DNA from: RAM1 sp050247515
Lineage (GTDB): Bacteria > Pseudomonadota > Gammaproteobacteria > Burkholderiales > Burkholderiaceae_C
Direction: 5' to 3'
DNA: 64,000 nt
NCBI GenBank assembly: GCA_050247515.1
Contig: JBFWUB010000007.1
Coordinates: 140,567-204,566 of the forward strand
Shown: positions 31,327-39,386 of the stretch, one piece after another
Numbering within the stretch: the first letter of the stretch is position 1
How the letters are laid out: the number at the start of each line of letters is the position of its first letter
Translations under genes and position numbers: made by a program
Notes under the pieces: model-generated
Database searches by the model: none
Told to the model about the DNA's origin: nothing
Seen by the model: the letters and a program-made list of their open reading frames with translations, nothing else

Positions 31327-32478
31327 TCATGCGCGCTGTGCGGGGGGATACGCCTGCGAAATCAAGTCAGCCAGCCCGCTTTCTTCCAGTGCATACACGC
31401 CCCGCTGCGCCTTCCAGACCAGCGCCTTGTCCTGCAGCGCCTGCAACGCGGACTGGACCTGCGACGCATCAAGCTTTGGCAACGGGTCCTGGCCGCTGGT
31501 CTTGAGCACTTCGTCGTAGGCTGCCATGGTCGCTGCTTCAAACGGGGCATAGGCGCCGCCGCGCGCGGCCATGACACGCAGCACCGTGGACTGCAGCGGC
31601 GTCAGGCTGTGCACCGCGCGCAACAATTCGTCGTTCGCCTCGTTGATCTGCTGCAGTACCGCCTGCTTGAAGCGCAGCGCGACGTCGGCGGCTTGCAGAT
31701 TGAAGTCGTACCGAAGCTGGTCCGCCGCCGCGCCCAGCATTTCCGGGCGATGCTGCGCCTGCACGAACAGCGCATGCGTCTGATCCACGTCGAGTGCCGC
31801 GGGCAGGCCTGCGTGGGCGCAGAACCAGGCCACGAACTCGCGGTCCAATGGGGGGAACGCCACCAGCGGCGCGCCGAAGAATGCCTGGTCGCGGCTTGAT
31901 CGCAGCATGGCCAGCTTGTCACGGTTGGAGCCTGTCGCGATCACACGCAAGCCGTGATGGCTGCTGCTGTTCAGCTCATCGCGTGCGGCCTTCAATGCAA
32001 AGAGCGCATCCATGCCGCCCTGGCTGGTGATGGCGTGTTGCGCTTCGTCGATGATCAACACGATGGGTTTGCGGACTTCATCGGACAGTGCGGCCAGAGC
32101 CGTCGCGAGCGGCACGCCGCGGCCCACGCCGACCTTGTCCAATGAAAAAGTAACGGCCCCGCCGACGCTGACCTTTTCCATGCCCGTGGTTTTCGCCAGC
32201 CTGGCGATTACGCCGTCGAATCTGGCCAGCGCCGCGCGCACCGCATGGATGATGACGGCGCCGGGCTCAGCCTGCCGGTCCGCCCACAGATCGACATACA
32301 GCACCAGAGCGCCTGCATTCTCCAGAGCCGGGCGCAGGTCTTCGCGCAAAAAGGTGGACTTGCCCGTGCGGCGCGGTGCCGCCAGAAAAAGCCCCGATGT
32401 GGCGGCGGTGCCGGCACCTGATTGCAAAGTCTTGGTGGCGAGATCGACCGCGATGGCGGTACGGTGAAAGACGTTCAT
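31327..32478 (-). CDS. AAA/P-loop ATPase of unknown role
   Basis: About 383 residues. Walker A is the unusual APRRTGKSTFLREDL near residue 35; Walker B is IVLIIDEAQHAIT near 140, followed by sensor-like VIATGSNRDKL. The C-terminal third looks like a winged-helix domain (LTPLQSTVLRVMAARGGAYA; VQSALQALQDKALVWKAQRG). This resembles orphan archaeal-type ATPases (COG1672-like). Start ATG 32478 (MNVFHRTA) is preferred to ATG 32487, because the latter lies within an inverted copy of the upstream TTATGGTC repeats. No partner gene is adjacent. It might be a regulator, an element-maintenance factor or a defence ATPase; the role is unknown. Confidence 0.75.
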   Translation of the reverse strand: MNVFHRTAIAVDLATKTLQSGAGTAATSGLFLAAPRRTGKSTFLREDLRPALENAGALVLYVDLWADRQAEPGAVIIHAVRAALARFDGVIARLAKTTGMEKVSVGGAVTFSLDKVGVGRGVPLATALAALSDEVRKPIVLIIDEAQHAITSQGGMDALFALKAARDELNSSSHHGLRVIATGSNRDKLAMLRSSRDQAFFGAPLVAFPPLDREFVAWFCAHAGLPAALDVDQTHALFVQAQHRPEMLGAAADQLRYDFNLQAADVALRFKQAVLQQINEANDELLRAVHSLTPLQSTVLRVMAARGGAYAPFEAATMAAYDEVLKTSGQDPLPKLDASQVQSALQALQDKALVWKAQRGVYALEESGLADLISQAYPPAQRA

Positions 32479-32492
32479 GGCGACCATTTAGG

Positions 32493-32568
32493 GTGAATTA
32501 TGGTCGATTATGGTCAAAAAATTAAATACTTATGTATCGTTTATTGTGAATTATGGTCGATTATGGTC
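32493..32568. repeat. Paired 23-bp direct repeats upstream of the ATPase (candidate operator)
   Basis: A 23-bp sequence, GTGAATTATGGTCGATTATG plus GTC, occurs identically at 32493-32515 and 32546-32568, start to start 53 bp apart. Each contains two TTATGGTC units 10 bp apart (32498, 32508, 32551, 32561). A fifth, inverted ATGGTCG is at 32481-32487. The units face the same side of the helix, and the DNA between is AT-rich in an otherwise GC-rich region. This looks like a cooperative regulator site over the ATPase promoter. Confidence 0.75.
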
Positions 32569-32580
32569 GAGTCGGTGAGG

Positions 32581-33234
32581 TCAAGCCCCAGCCTCCTGCA
32601 GCAACCCATGCTTCATCGCATAGTGCGTCAGTTCCCCCTGGGTGGAGAACTTCATCTTCTCCAGCAGCCGCGCGCGGTACACCGCCACGGACTTCGGCGT
32701 CAGGTCCAGCTGGCGGGCGATGTCGGCCAGCGCCTGGCCGCCCGCGATCATCACCAGCAGCTGCTGTTCGCGGTCGGACAGGCGTTCATGCGGCAGGCTG
32801 CGCGCGGGGGCGGCCAGCTGGTCCACCAGCAGCGACGCCACCGCCGGCGAGATGTATTTGCGGCCCTGGCCGACCTGGCGGATGGCCTCGATCAGCACGG
32901 CGGAATCAGCGGACTTGTTCAGGTAGCCATGGGCGCCCGCGCGCAGCGCCTTCACGGCGTACTGGTCTTCGGGGTACATGGACACCACCAGCGTGCGCGG
33001 TGCGTTGGCGGCACTGGCGCTGCGCTGCAGCGCCTCGATGATGTCCAGGCCCGACGGACCGGGCAGGTTGATGTCCACCACCAGCACGTCGCAGGGCGTG
33101 CGGGCCATCACGGCCTGCAGCTCGTCCCAGCTGCCCGCTTCGCCCACGATGCTCAGGCCGGCCTGGCCGTCCAGCACGTCGCGCATGCCGCGGCGGATCA
33201 GGGTGTGGTCGTCCAGAAGGATGAGTCTTGTCAT
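32581..33234 (-). CDS. NarL/FixJ-type response regulator
   Basis: 217 residues. N-terminal receiver: RLILLDDHTLIRRGMRDVLD, phospho-Asp in VLVVDINLPGPSGLDIIEAL (about residue 55), Lys in AHGYLNKSADS. C-terminal LuxR-type helix-turn-helix near 150-205: LSDREQQLLVMIAGGQALAD, IARQLDLTPKSVAVYRARLL. It overlaps its kinase gene by 4 bp, so the pair is one two-component system. Target genes are not evident; adjacency to the chemotaxis operon hints at motility or surface behaviour, but that is only position. Confidence 0.95.
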   Translation of the reverse strand: MTRLILLDDHTLIRRGMRDVLDGQAGLSIVGEAGSWDELQAVMARTPCDVLVVDINLPGPSGLDIIEALQRSASAANAPRTLVVSMYPEDQYAVKALRAGAHGYLNKSADSAVLIEAIRQVGQGRKYISPAVASLLVDQLAAPARSLPHERLSDREQQLLVMIAGGQALADIARQLDLTPKSVAVYRARLLEKMKFSTQGELTHYAMKHGLLQEAGA

Positions 33235-34343
33235 GCGGCCAGTTTCTGCAAGGGTGGTTCAACAACGGGTTGCGGCCCGGCTTGCGCGTCTTCCGCCAGC
33301 GGCACCCACAGCAGCAGCGTGGTGCGCCCGCGCGCCGACGAGATGTCCACGCGGCCGTCCACCGCGCGCGCTCGCTCGCCCAGGCCGCGCAGGCCCAGCG
33401 AGCCGGGCTTGCGCAGGTCCGCGCCGTCAAAGCCGCGGCCGTTGTCGCTGACTTCCATGGACAGCAGGCCGGCGCCGTGGTGCACGTCCACGCTCACCTG
33501 GTTGGCGCCGGTGGCGTGCTTGGTGATGTTGGTCAATGCCTCCTGCAGCGTGCGGTAAACCGCCATGGCCACGCGCGGGTCGGTCTGCACCGACGCCACG
33601 TTGCAGGAAAAGCGCACGCCGATCTCGGTGCGTTCGCGGAATTCGCGCACCTGCCATTCCAGCGCGGCGATCAGGCCGGCGTCCAGGATGGGCGGGTGCA
33701 GGTTGCGCATGATGCGTTGCGTGGCCTGGGCCGCCTGCGCCAGCGTCTGCAGCGCGCGCCGGGCGCGTTCTGCCTGGGCGGGCGGGGCCTGGCGTTCAAT
33801 GATTTCCAGGTCCAGCTTCACGGCCGTCAGCGTGCCGCCCACGTCGTCATGGATCTCGCGCGCAATGGCCGTGCGCTCCTCGTCGATCACGGTCTGCAGC
33901 CGGGCCGACAGGTTGCCCAGCTGCTGCTGCGATTCGAGCAGGCGGGCTTCGGCGGTGGCCTTCTCGCGGCGCGCGCGCGCCGCGCCCAGCGCGTTGCGCA
34001 CCGCCATGCCCAGGCGGGCCAGGCGGCTTTTGACCAGGTAATCGTCCACGCCACGGCGCATGGCTTCGACCGCCGTGTCCTCGCCGATCACGCCCGAGAC
34101 GATGATGAACGGCGGCGCCTCGGCCAGGGCGCTCACGATCTCGAACGCCTCGCTGCTGGAAAAGCCGGGCAGGTGGTGGTCCGAGATCACCAGATCCCAG
34201 GGCTGCCGTGCCAGCGCGGCCTGCAGTTCGGCGGCGGTTTCCACGCGCGCCGCGGCCGCCTGCACGCCCTGCAGCGCCAGGCGGGCCACGAGCATCTCGT
34301 AGTCCAGCCGCGAATCCTCGATCACCAGCAGTTGCAAAAGCAT
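33231..34343 (-). CDS. Hybrid protein: receiver domain fused to a HisKA_3 histidine kinase
   Basis: About 370 residues in an unusual order, with the receiver first. Receiver: LLQLLVIEDSRLDYEMLVAR and phospho-Asp in PWDLVISDHHLPGF. A short coiled linker follows (ARREKATAEARLLESQQQLG), then a HisKA_3 dimerisation helix EERTAIAREIHDDVGGTLTA with the phospho-His near residue 210, and an HATPase (VSVDVHHGAGLLSMEVSDNG; SLGLRGLGERARAVDG). No sensor or membrane segment, so input must come through phosphorylation of its own receiver. Start ATG 34343 or 34355. Partner of the NarL-type regulator. Confidence 0.92.
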   Translation of the reverse strand: MLLQLLVIEDSRLDYEMLVARLALQGVQAAAARVETAAELQAALARQPWDLVISDHHLPGFSSSEAFEIVSALAEAPPFIIVSGVIGEDTAVEAMRRGVDDYLVKSRLARLGMAVRNALGAARARREKATAEARLLESQQQLGNLSARLQTVIDEERTAIAREIHDDVGGTLTAVKLDLEIIERQAPPAQAERARRALQTLAQAAQATQRIMRNLHPPILDAGLIAALEWQVREFRERTEIGVRFSCNVASVQTDPRVAMAVYRTLQEALTNITKHATGANQVSVDVHHGAGLLSMEVSDNGRGFDGADLRKPGSLGLRGLGERARAVDGRVDISSARGRTTLLLWVPLAEDAQAGPQPVVEPPLQKLAA

Positions 34344-34474
34344 GGGCGAAAGCATAGAAGCGCCGCCCGGCCCACCGTCGCCGGAAAAGGAGGGTGAAGT
34401 GCCTGCTTGTCGCGCGTTTGTAACCGCGCTGCGGCACCAACAATTCCTGCCAGAGCCACCAACCGGAGCCCTCC

Positions 34475-34837
34475 GTGTCTTCCATTCTTGCTGTTGACGA
34501 TTCCGCCGCCATGCGCCAGATGCTGGCCTTCACGCTCAAGGGCGCCGGCCACCAGGTGACCGAGGCCGTGGACGGCGTGGACGCGCTGGAGAAATTGCAG
34601 GGCCGCAGCTTTGACGTGGTACTGACCGACCACAACATGCCCCGCATGGACGGCCTGGCGCTCACGCGTTCGCTGCGCGCGCAGGAGCGCTTTCGCACCG
34701 TGCCGGTGCTGATCCTCACCACCGAGTCCGGCGACGACATCAAGCAGGCCGGGCGCGCCGCGGGCGCCACCGGCTGGCTGGTCAAGCCGTTTGACCCGGC
34801 CCGCCTGATTGAAGTGATCCGCAAGGTTGCCGGCTGA
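34475..34837 (+). CDS. CheY-like single-domain response regulator
   Basis: 120-residue receiver (SSILAVDDSAAMRQMLAFTL; phospho-Asp in VVLTDHNMPRMDGLALTRSL; ILTTESGDDIKQAGRAAGAT; WLVKPFDPARLIEVIRKVAG). It starts with GTG 34475. First gene of the chemotaxis operon, 25 bp before cheA. It differs from the CheY at 4312 and more closely resembles the CheA-linked CheY of the Tsr-like or alternative systems; it may act as a phosphate sink or signal to a different output. Confidence 0.93.
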   Translation: MSSILAVDDSAAMRQMLAFTLKGAGHQVTEAVDGVDALEKLQGRSFDVVLTDHNMPRMDGLALTRSLRAQERFRTVPVLILTTESGDDIKQAGRAAGATGWLVKPFDPARLIEVIRKVAG

Positions 34838-34862
34838 GCCGGCGCACAGGAGTTCCCCCAAC

Positions 34863-36947
34863 ATGAATGCAACCCCCGAAACAGGCAGCGGCAATGGTGC
34901 CGGCGGCTTTGACCTGACGCAGTTCTACCAGGTGTTTTTTGAAGAGGCCGGTGAAAACCTGGCCAGCATGGAACAGCTGCTGCTGGGCCTGGACGTGGAC
35001 GCGCCCGAGGACGAGACGCTGCATGCGATCTTCCGCTGCGCGCACTCGATCAAGGGCGGCGCGGCCACCTTCGGCTTTGAGGACCTGGCCGCGCTGACCC
35101 ACACCATGGAGACGCTGCTGGACAAGCTGCGCCGCCACGAGATGAACCCGGCCGCCGCGATGGTGGACACGCTGCTGAAGGCCGGTGACGCGCTGCAGGC
35201 CATGCTGCAGCGCCGCCAGGACGGCGACGCCACGCCGGTGGACGTGAGCGGCATTGCCGCGCAGCTGGACGCGTTTGTCAACGGCACGCCGCCAGCGGCT
35301 GAGCCGCCCGTCGCCACACCGGCCGCGGCCGCCGCGGCCACGCCCGCACCGGCACCGGCCCCCGCGGCCCCAGTGGCACCCGTACCCGACGGCCAGCGCG
35401 ACCTGGAAATCATCGCCGGCCCGCTGGCCCATCCGTCAGTGGCCGACGACCTGCTCACGCTGTTTGCCGAAGTGACGGGCGCCGGCACGCTGGCGCGCGC
35501 CGAAGCGCTGCCCGGGCAGGACCCGTCCTGCGTGCGCTTTCGCCTGACCACGCAGACTCCCGACGGCGACCTGCTGGACCTGTGCGGCTTTCATGTGCCG
35601 CGCGAGCACATCCGCATTGCGCCCTGGCCGGCAGACAACCCCGGCTACGGCCTGTATGACGAGGCGCCGGTGCAGGCCGCGGCGGCCGCCGTGATTGCCG
35701 CCGCCGCCGCGCCCGCCGCAACGGCCGCGCCGGCCACGCCGGGCGCCACTTCGGCCAAGCCGCCCAAGCGGGCCGCGACCGGTGCCGACACCACCATCCG
35801 CGTGGCCGTGGACAAGGTGGACCAGCTCATCAACCTGATGGGCGAGCTGGTCATTACCCAGGCCATGCTGGCCCAGCGTGCCAGCGCGCTGGACGGCCAC
35901 GCTCACCAGCAGCTGGTGTCCGGCCTGGCCGACCTGGAGCGCACCACGCGCGATCTGCAGGACTCGGTGATGTCCATCCGCATGATTCCCATGGCCGACG
36001 TGTTCAACCGCTTCCCGCGCATGCTGCGCGACCTGGCGCAGCGCCTGGGCAAGCAGGTGGAATTCAACACCGTGGGCGAGGCCACCGAGCTGGACAAGAG
36101 CATGATCGAAAAGATCACCGACCCGCTCACCCACCTGGTGCGCAATTCGGTGGACCATGGCATCGAGCTGCCGGCCGAGCGCCTGGCCGCCGGCAAGCCG
36201 GCCCATGGCACGCTGACGCTGAGCGCCCAGCACGCGGGCGGCTGCATCCTGATCCAGGTGCGCGACGACGGCCGCGGTCTGGACCGCGAGCGCATCCTGG
36301 CCAAGGCGCGCGGCAACGGCATGGTGCTGAGCGAGAACATCACCGATGCCGAAGTCTGGCAGCTGATTTTTGCGCCGGGCTTTTCCACCGCCGAGATCGT
36401 GACCGAAGTGTCCGGGCGCGGCGTGGGCATGGACGTGGTCAAGCGCAACATCCTGGCCCTGGGCGGCACCGTCGATCTGGACTCGGCCCCCGGCCTGGGC
36501 ACCTGCGTGAGCGTGCGCCTGCCGCTGACGCTGGCCATCCTGGACGGCATGTCGGTGTCGGTGGAAAACGAGCTGTATGTGTTGCCGCTGGCCGGTGTGA
36601 TGGAGTCGTTCCAGGCACCCGCGGCCAGCATCAAGACGCTGGCCGGCGGCGGCCGCGTGGTGAAGGTGCGCGAGGACTATCTGCCGATCGTGGCGCTGGA
36701 CAAGACCTTCAGCGTGCAGCGCCTGAACGACCAGCCCGACCAGCTGATGCTGGTGATCGTTGAATCCGAAGGCCGCCAGGTCGCGCTGCAGGTGGACCGG
36801 CTGGTCGGCCAGCAGCAGGTGGTGGTCAAGAACCTGGAGGGCAATTTCCGCCGCGTGCCCAACGTGTCGGGCGCCACCATCATGGGCGACGGCCGCGTCG
36901 CGCTGATCCTGGACATCGGCGCGCTGGTGCGCGGTGCCAGCTACTGA
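34863..36947 (+). CDS. cheA: CheA, chemotaxis histidine kinase
   Basis: 694 residues. P1 Hpt domain with phospho-His 61 in FRCAHSIKGGAATFGF; an Ala/Pro linker (145-175); a P2-like domain with DLLDLCGFHVPREHIRIAPW; a second Ala-rich linker; P3 dimerisation (VDKVDQLINLMGELVITQAM); P4 ATP-binding (HLVRNSVDHGIELP, VRDDGRGLDRERIL, GRGVGMDVVKRNI) and the P5 CheW-like end (VSVENELYVLPLAGVMESFQ). Start ATG 34863 has AGGAG upstream. It autophosphorylates under receptor control and feeds CheY and CheB. Confidence 0.98.
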   Translation: MNATPETGSGNGAGGFDLTQFYQVFFEEAGENLASMEQLLLGLDVDAPEDETLHAIFRCAHSIKGGAATFGFEDLAALTHTMETLLDKLRRHEMNPAAAMVDTLLKAGDALQAMLQRRQDGDATPVDVSGIAAQLDAFVNGTPPAAEPPVATPAAAAAATPAPAPAPAAPVAPVPDGQRDLEIIAGPLAHPSVADDLLTLFAEVTGAGTLARAEALPGQDPSCVRFRLTTQTPDGDLLDLCGFHVPREHIRIAPWPADNPGYGLYDEAPVQAAAAAVIAAAAAPAATAAPATPGATSAKPPKRAATGADTTIRVAVDKVDQLINLMGELVITQAMLAQRASALDGHAHQQLVSGLADLERTTRDLQDSVMSIRMIPMADVFNRFPRMLRDLAQRLGKQVEFNTVGEATELDKSMIEKITDPLTHLVRNSVDHGIELPAERLAAGKPAHGTLTLSAQHAGGCILIQVRDDGRGLDRERILAKARGNGMVLSENITDAEVWQLIFAPGFSTAEIVTEVSGRGVGMDVVKRNILALGGTVDLDSAPGLGTCVSVRLPLTLAILDGMSVSVENELYVLPLAGVMESFQAPAASIKTLAGGGRVVKVREDYLPIVALDKTFSVQRLNDQPDQLMLVIVESEGRQVALQVDRLVGQQQVVVKNLEGNFRRVPNVSGATIMGDGRVALILDIGALVRGASY

Positions 36948-36957
36948 AGCGGCGGCG

Positions 36958-36984
36958 TCAAGTCACGCGCCCCGCTGCCGAAAT
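36958..36984 (+). promoter_or_regulatory. FliA (sigma-28) promoter for the first chemoreceptor
   Basis: TCAAGTCA-N11-GCCGAAAT in the 72-bp gap between cheA and the receptor gene, 35 bp before ATG 37020. Same -35 as the motA and motB promoters. It allows receptor, cheW and downstream genes to be boosted separately from cheA. Confidence 0.75.
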
Positions 36985-37019
36985 ACCCGTCTGACCAACC
37001 CATCCTGCGAGAAAAAACC

Positions 37020-38858
37020 ATGAACTTCATCCGGAATTTCCGAATCGGCACCCGCCTGACCGCCGGCTTCGGCTTCCTGCTGGTGATGCTGGTGGGCCTG
37101 AGCCTGCTCAGCCTGAACCGCATGTCCGAAATCCAGGGCCGCCTGGACGAGATCGTCAACGTCAACAACGCCAAGGTGCGCCAGTCCAACGTGATGCTGC
37201 TCACCATCAACCGGACCTCATCGGCCGGCAAGGAACTGGTGCTGGCTGCCTCGCCGGCCGAGCGAGAAGCGGCGCTGAACAAGCTGACCCAGGAACGCAA
37301 GGAGTACGACGTTGCCGAGGCCGCGCTGGCCAAGGCTGTGGGCAGCGGTTCCAGCGCGAAAGAGCGCGAAATGATGAGCGCCATCCAGAAGCAGAAAGAC
37401 CTTGCACGTCCGGCCATGAATGAGCTGGTCAATGTAGTGAAGACCGGCAAGACGGCCGACGCCCTGAAGGTGCTCAACGAGAAAGCCTGGCCTGCCCAGG
37501 TGCAATGGCAAAAGCTGATCGACGGAATGCTGGAATACCAGGACCAGGCCACGACCGCATCCGCCAAGGCTGCGGCCGCGAGCTACGTGCTGACCCGCAA
37601 CATCATGATCGGCGCGGCCGTCGCGATCATTGTGCTGGGTGCGCTGGCTGCGCGCCTGATCACCACCAGCATCACCGGGCCGATTGCCCAGGCCGTGACG
37701 GTGGCGGAAACGGTCGCCAAGGGCGACCTGACCGTCAGCATCCGCAGCGAGGGCAGCGACGAGCCCGCCCGCCTGCTGCACGAGCTGGAGCTGATGACGC
37801 GCTCGCTGGCGCGCGTGGTGGCCCAGGTGCGCGAAGGCAGTGAATCCATTGCCGCGGGCACCAGCCAGATCGCCAACGGCAACGACGACCTGTCGCAGCG
37901 CACCGAGGAGCAGGCGTCCAACCTGCAGCAGACCGCGGCCTCCATGGAGCAGCTGGGCGGCACGGTGCGCAACACCTCCGACACCGCCCGCCAGGCCAGC
38001 CAGCTGGCCGCGACCGCCAGCTCGGCGGCCGAGCAGGGCGGGCGCGTGGTGGATGAAGTGGTGACCACGATGGACGACATCCGCACCTCCAGCCGCAAGG
38101 TCAGCGACATCATCGGCGTGATCGACGGCATTGCCTTCCAGACCAACATCCTGGCGCTGAACGCGGCGGTGGAAGCCGCCCGCGCCGGCGAGCAGGGCCG
38201 CGGCTTTGCCGTGGTGGCCGCCGAGGTGCGCAGCCTGGCCGGCCGCTCGGCCGACGCCGCGCGCGAGATCAAGGCGCTGATCGGTGACAGCGTGGGCAAG
38301 GTCGAGACCGGCAGCAAGCTGGTGGGGGAGGCCGGGCGCACCATGACCGACATCGTGGCGCAGGTGCGCCGCGTGAGCGACATGATCAACGAAATCAGCA
38401 CCGCCGCCGCCGAACAGACCCAGGGCATTGGCCAGGTGGGCGACGCGGTGACGCAGCTGGACCAGGTCACGCAGCAAAACGCCGCGCTGGTCGAGCAGCT
38501 GGCCGCCGCCGCCGGCAGCCTGAAGTCGCGCTCGGCCGAGCTGGTGGGTTCGGTGGCATCGTTCCGCCTGGACCGCAGCCAGACGGCCGCGATCACCCAC
38601 GCGGCACCCGTTGCCGCGCCGCCAGCAACCCCGGCCGCTGCCGTGGCGCCCGCCAGGCCGGCCAGGCCTGCCGCCGCGTCCCGCGCCCCTGCCCCCTCGG
38701 CTGCAGCCCCCGCGGCGGCTGCCCCTGCGGCTGCCACCGTAGCCCCGGCGGCCAAGCCCGCCCCGATTGTTTCGCCCGTGCGCCCCAAGGCGCCCGCCCC
38801 GTCAGCCCCTGCCGCCACCGCCAACGCGGGCAATGACGGCGAATGGACCCATTTCTGA
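37020..38858 (+). CDS. Methyl-accepting chemotaxis protein with CheR/CheB-tether tail
   Basis: 612 residues. Membrane helix 1 (FGFLLVMLVGLSLLSLNRMS), a four-helix-bundle periplasmic ligand domain (about 35-190), membrane helix 2 (IMIGAAVAIIVLGALAARLI), HAMP, then the signalling hairpin with FQTNILALNAAVEAARAGEQ. A Pro/Ala-rich flexible tail of about 80 residues ends NDGEWTHF. That end resembles the NWETF pentapeptide of Tar/Tsr that tethers CheR and CheB. The other two receptors here end without it. Own FliA promoter upstream; cheW follows after 15 bp. Confidence 0.96.
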   Translation: MNFIRNFRIGTRLTAGFGFLLVMLVGLSLLSLNRMSEIQGRLDEIVNVNNAKVRQSNVMLLTINRTSSAGKELVLAASPAEREAALNKLTQERKEYDVAEAALAKAVGSGSSAKEREMMSAIQKQKDLARPAMNELVNVVKTGKTADALKVLNEKAWPAQVQWQKLIDGMLEYQDQATTASAKAAAASYVLTRNIMIGAAVAIIVLGALAARLITTSITGPIAQAVTVAETVAKGDLTVSIRSEGSDEPARLLHELELMTRSLARVVAQVREGSESIAAGTSQIANGNDDLSQRTEEQASNLQQTAASMEQLGGTVRNTSDTARQASQLAATASSAAEQGGRVVDEVVTTMDDIRTSSRKVSDIIGVIDGIAFQTNILALNAAVEAARAGEQGRGFAVVAAEVRSLAGRSADAAREIKALIGDSVGKVETGSKLVGEAGRTMTDIVAQVRRVSDMINEISTAAAEQTQGIGQVGDAVTQLDQVTQQNAALVEQLAAAAGSLKSRSAELVGSVASFRLDRSQTAAITHAAPVAAPPATPAAAVAPARPARPAAASRAPAPSAAAPAAAAPAAATVAPAAKPAPIVSPVRPKAPAPSAPAATANAGNDGEWTHF

Positions 38859-38873
38859 AACCGGAGCCCCACC

Positions 38874-39386
38874 ATGGACATGATCACCGAAGGTACCCAC
38901 ATTGCACGCCACGAAGCCGACCGCCGCATCCCCGCGGCCCAGGCCGGCGAATACCTCACCTACCGCCTTGGTGGCGAGGAATACGGCGTGGACATCCAGA
39001 AAGTCCAGGAAATCCGCTCGTATGAGCAGCCCACGCGCATCCCGAACGTGCCGCCTTTCATCAAGGGCGTGGTCAACCTGCGCGGCGTGATCGTGCCGAT
39101 CGTGGACCTGCGCCTGAAGCTCAATTGCGCCACCGCCGAATACACCACGTTCACCGTCGTCATCGTGCTGGCCGTCATGGGCCGCGTGGTGGGCGTGGTG
39201 GTCGATTCGGTGTCCGACGTGCTGAACCTGGAAGCCGCCGCCATCAAGGAGCCGCCCGGCCTGGCGGGCGAGTCCGGTCCCGACTTCATCACCGGCATTG
39301 CCAGCGTGGGCGAACGCATGCTGATGCTGGTCAACATTGAATCGCTGCTGGGCGATGCCGCCCTGGGCGTGGGCGAGGCCGCATGA
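38874..39386 (+). CDS. cheW: CheW, receptor-kinase coupling protein
   Basis: 170 residues. CheW fold with EYLTYRLGGEEYGVDIQKVQ, EIRSYEQPTRIPNVPPFIKG and VVNLRGVIVPIVDLRLKL, then a VVVDSVSDVLNLEAAAIKEP loop. It bridges receptor tips to CheA P5. It lies between two receptor genes and overlaps the second by 4 bp. Confidence 0.97.
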   Translation: MDMITEGTHIARHEADRRIPAAQAGEYLTYRLGGEEYGVDIQKVQEIRSYEQPTRIPNVPPFIKGVVNLRGVIVPIVDLRLKLNCATAEYTTFTVVIVLAVMGRVVGVVVDSVSDVLNLEAAAIKEPPGLAGESGPDFITGIASVGERMLMLVNIESLLGDAALGVGEAA

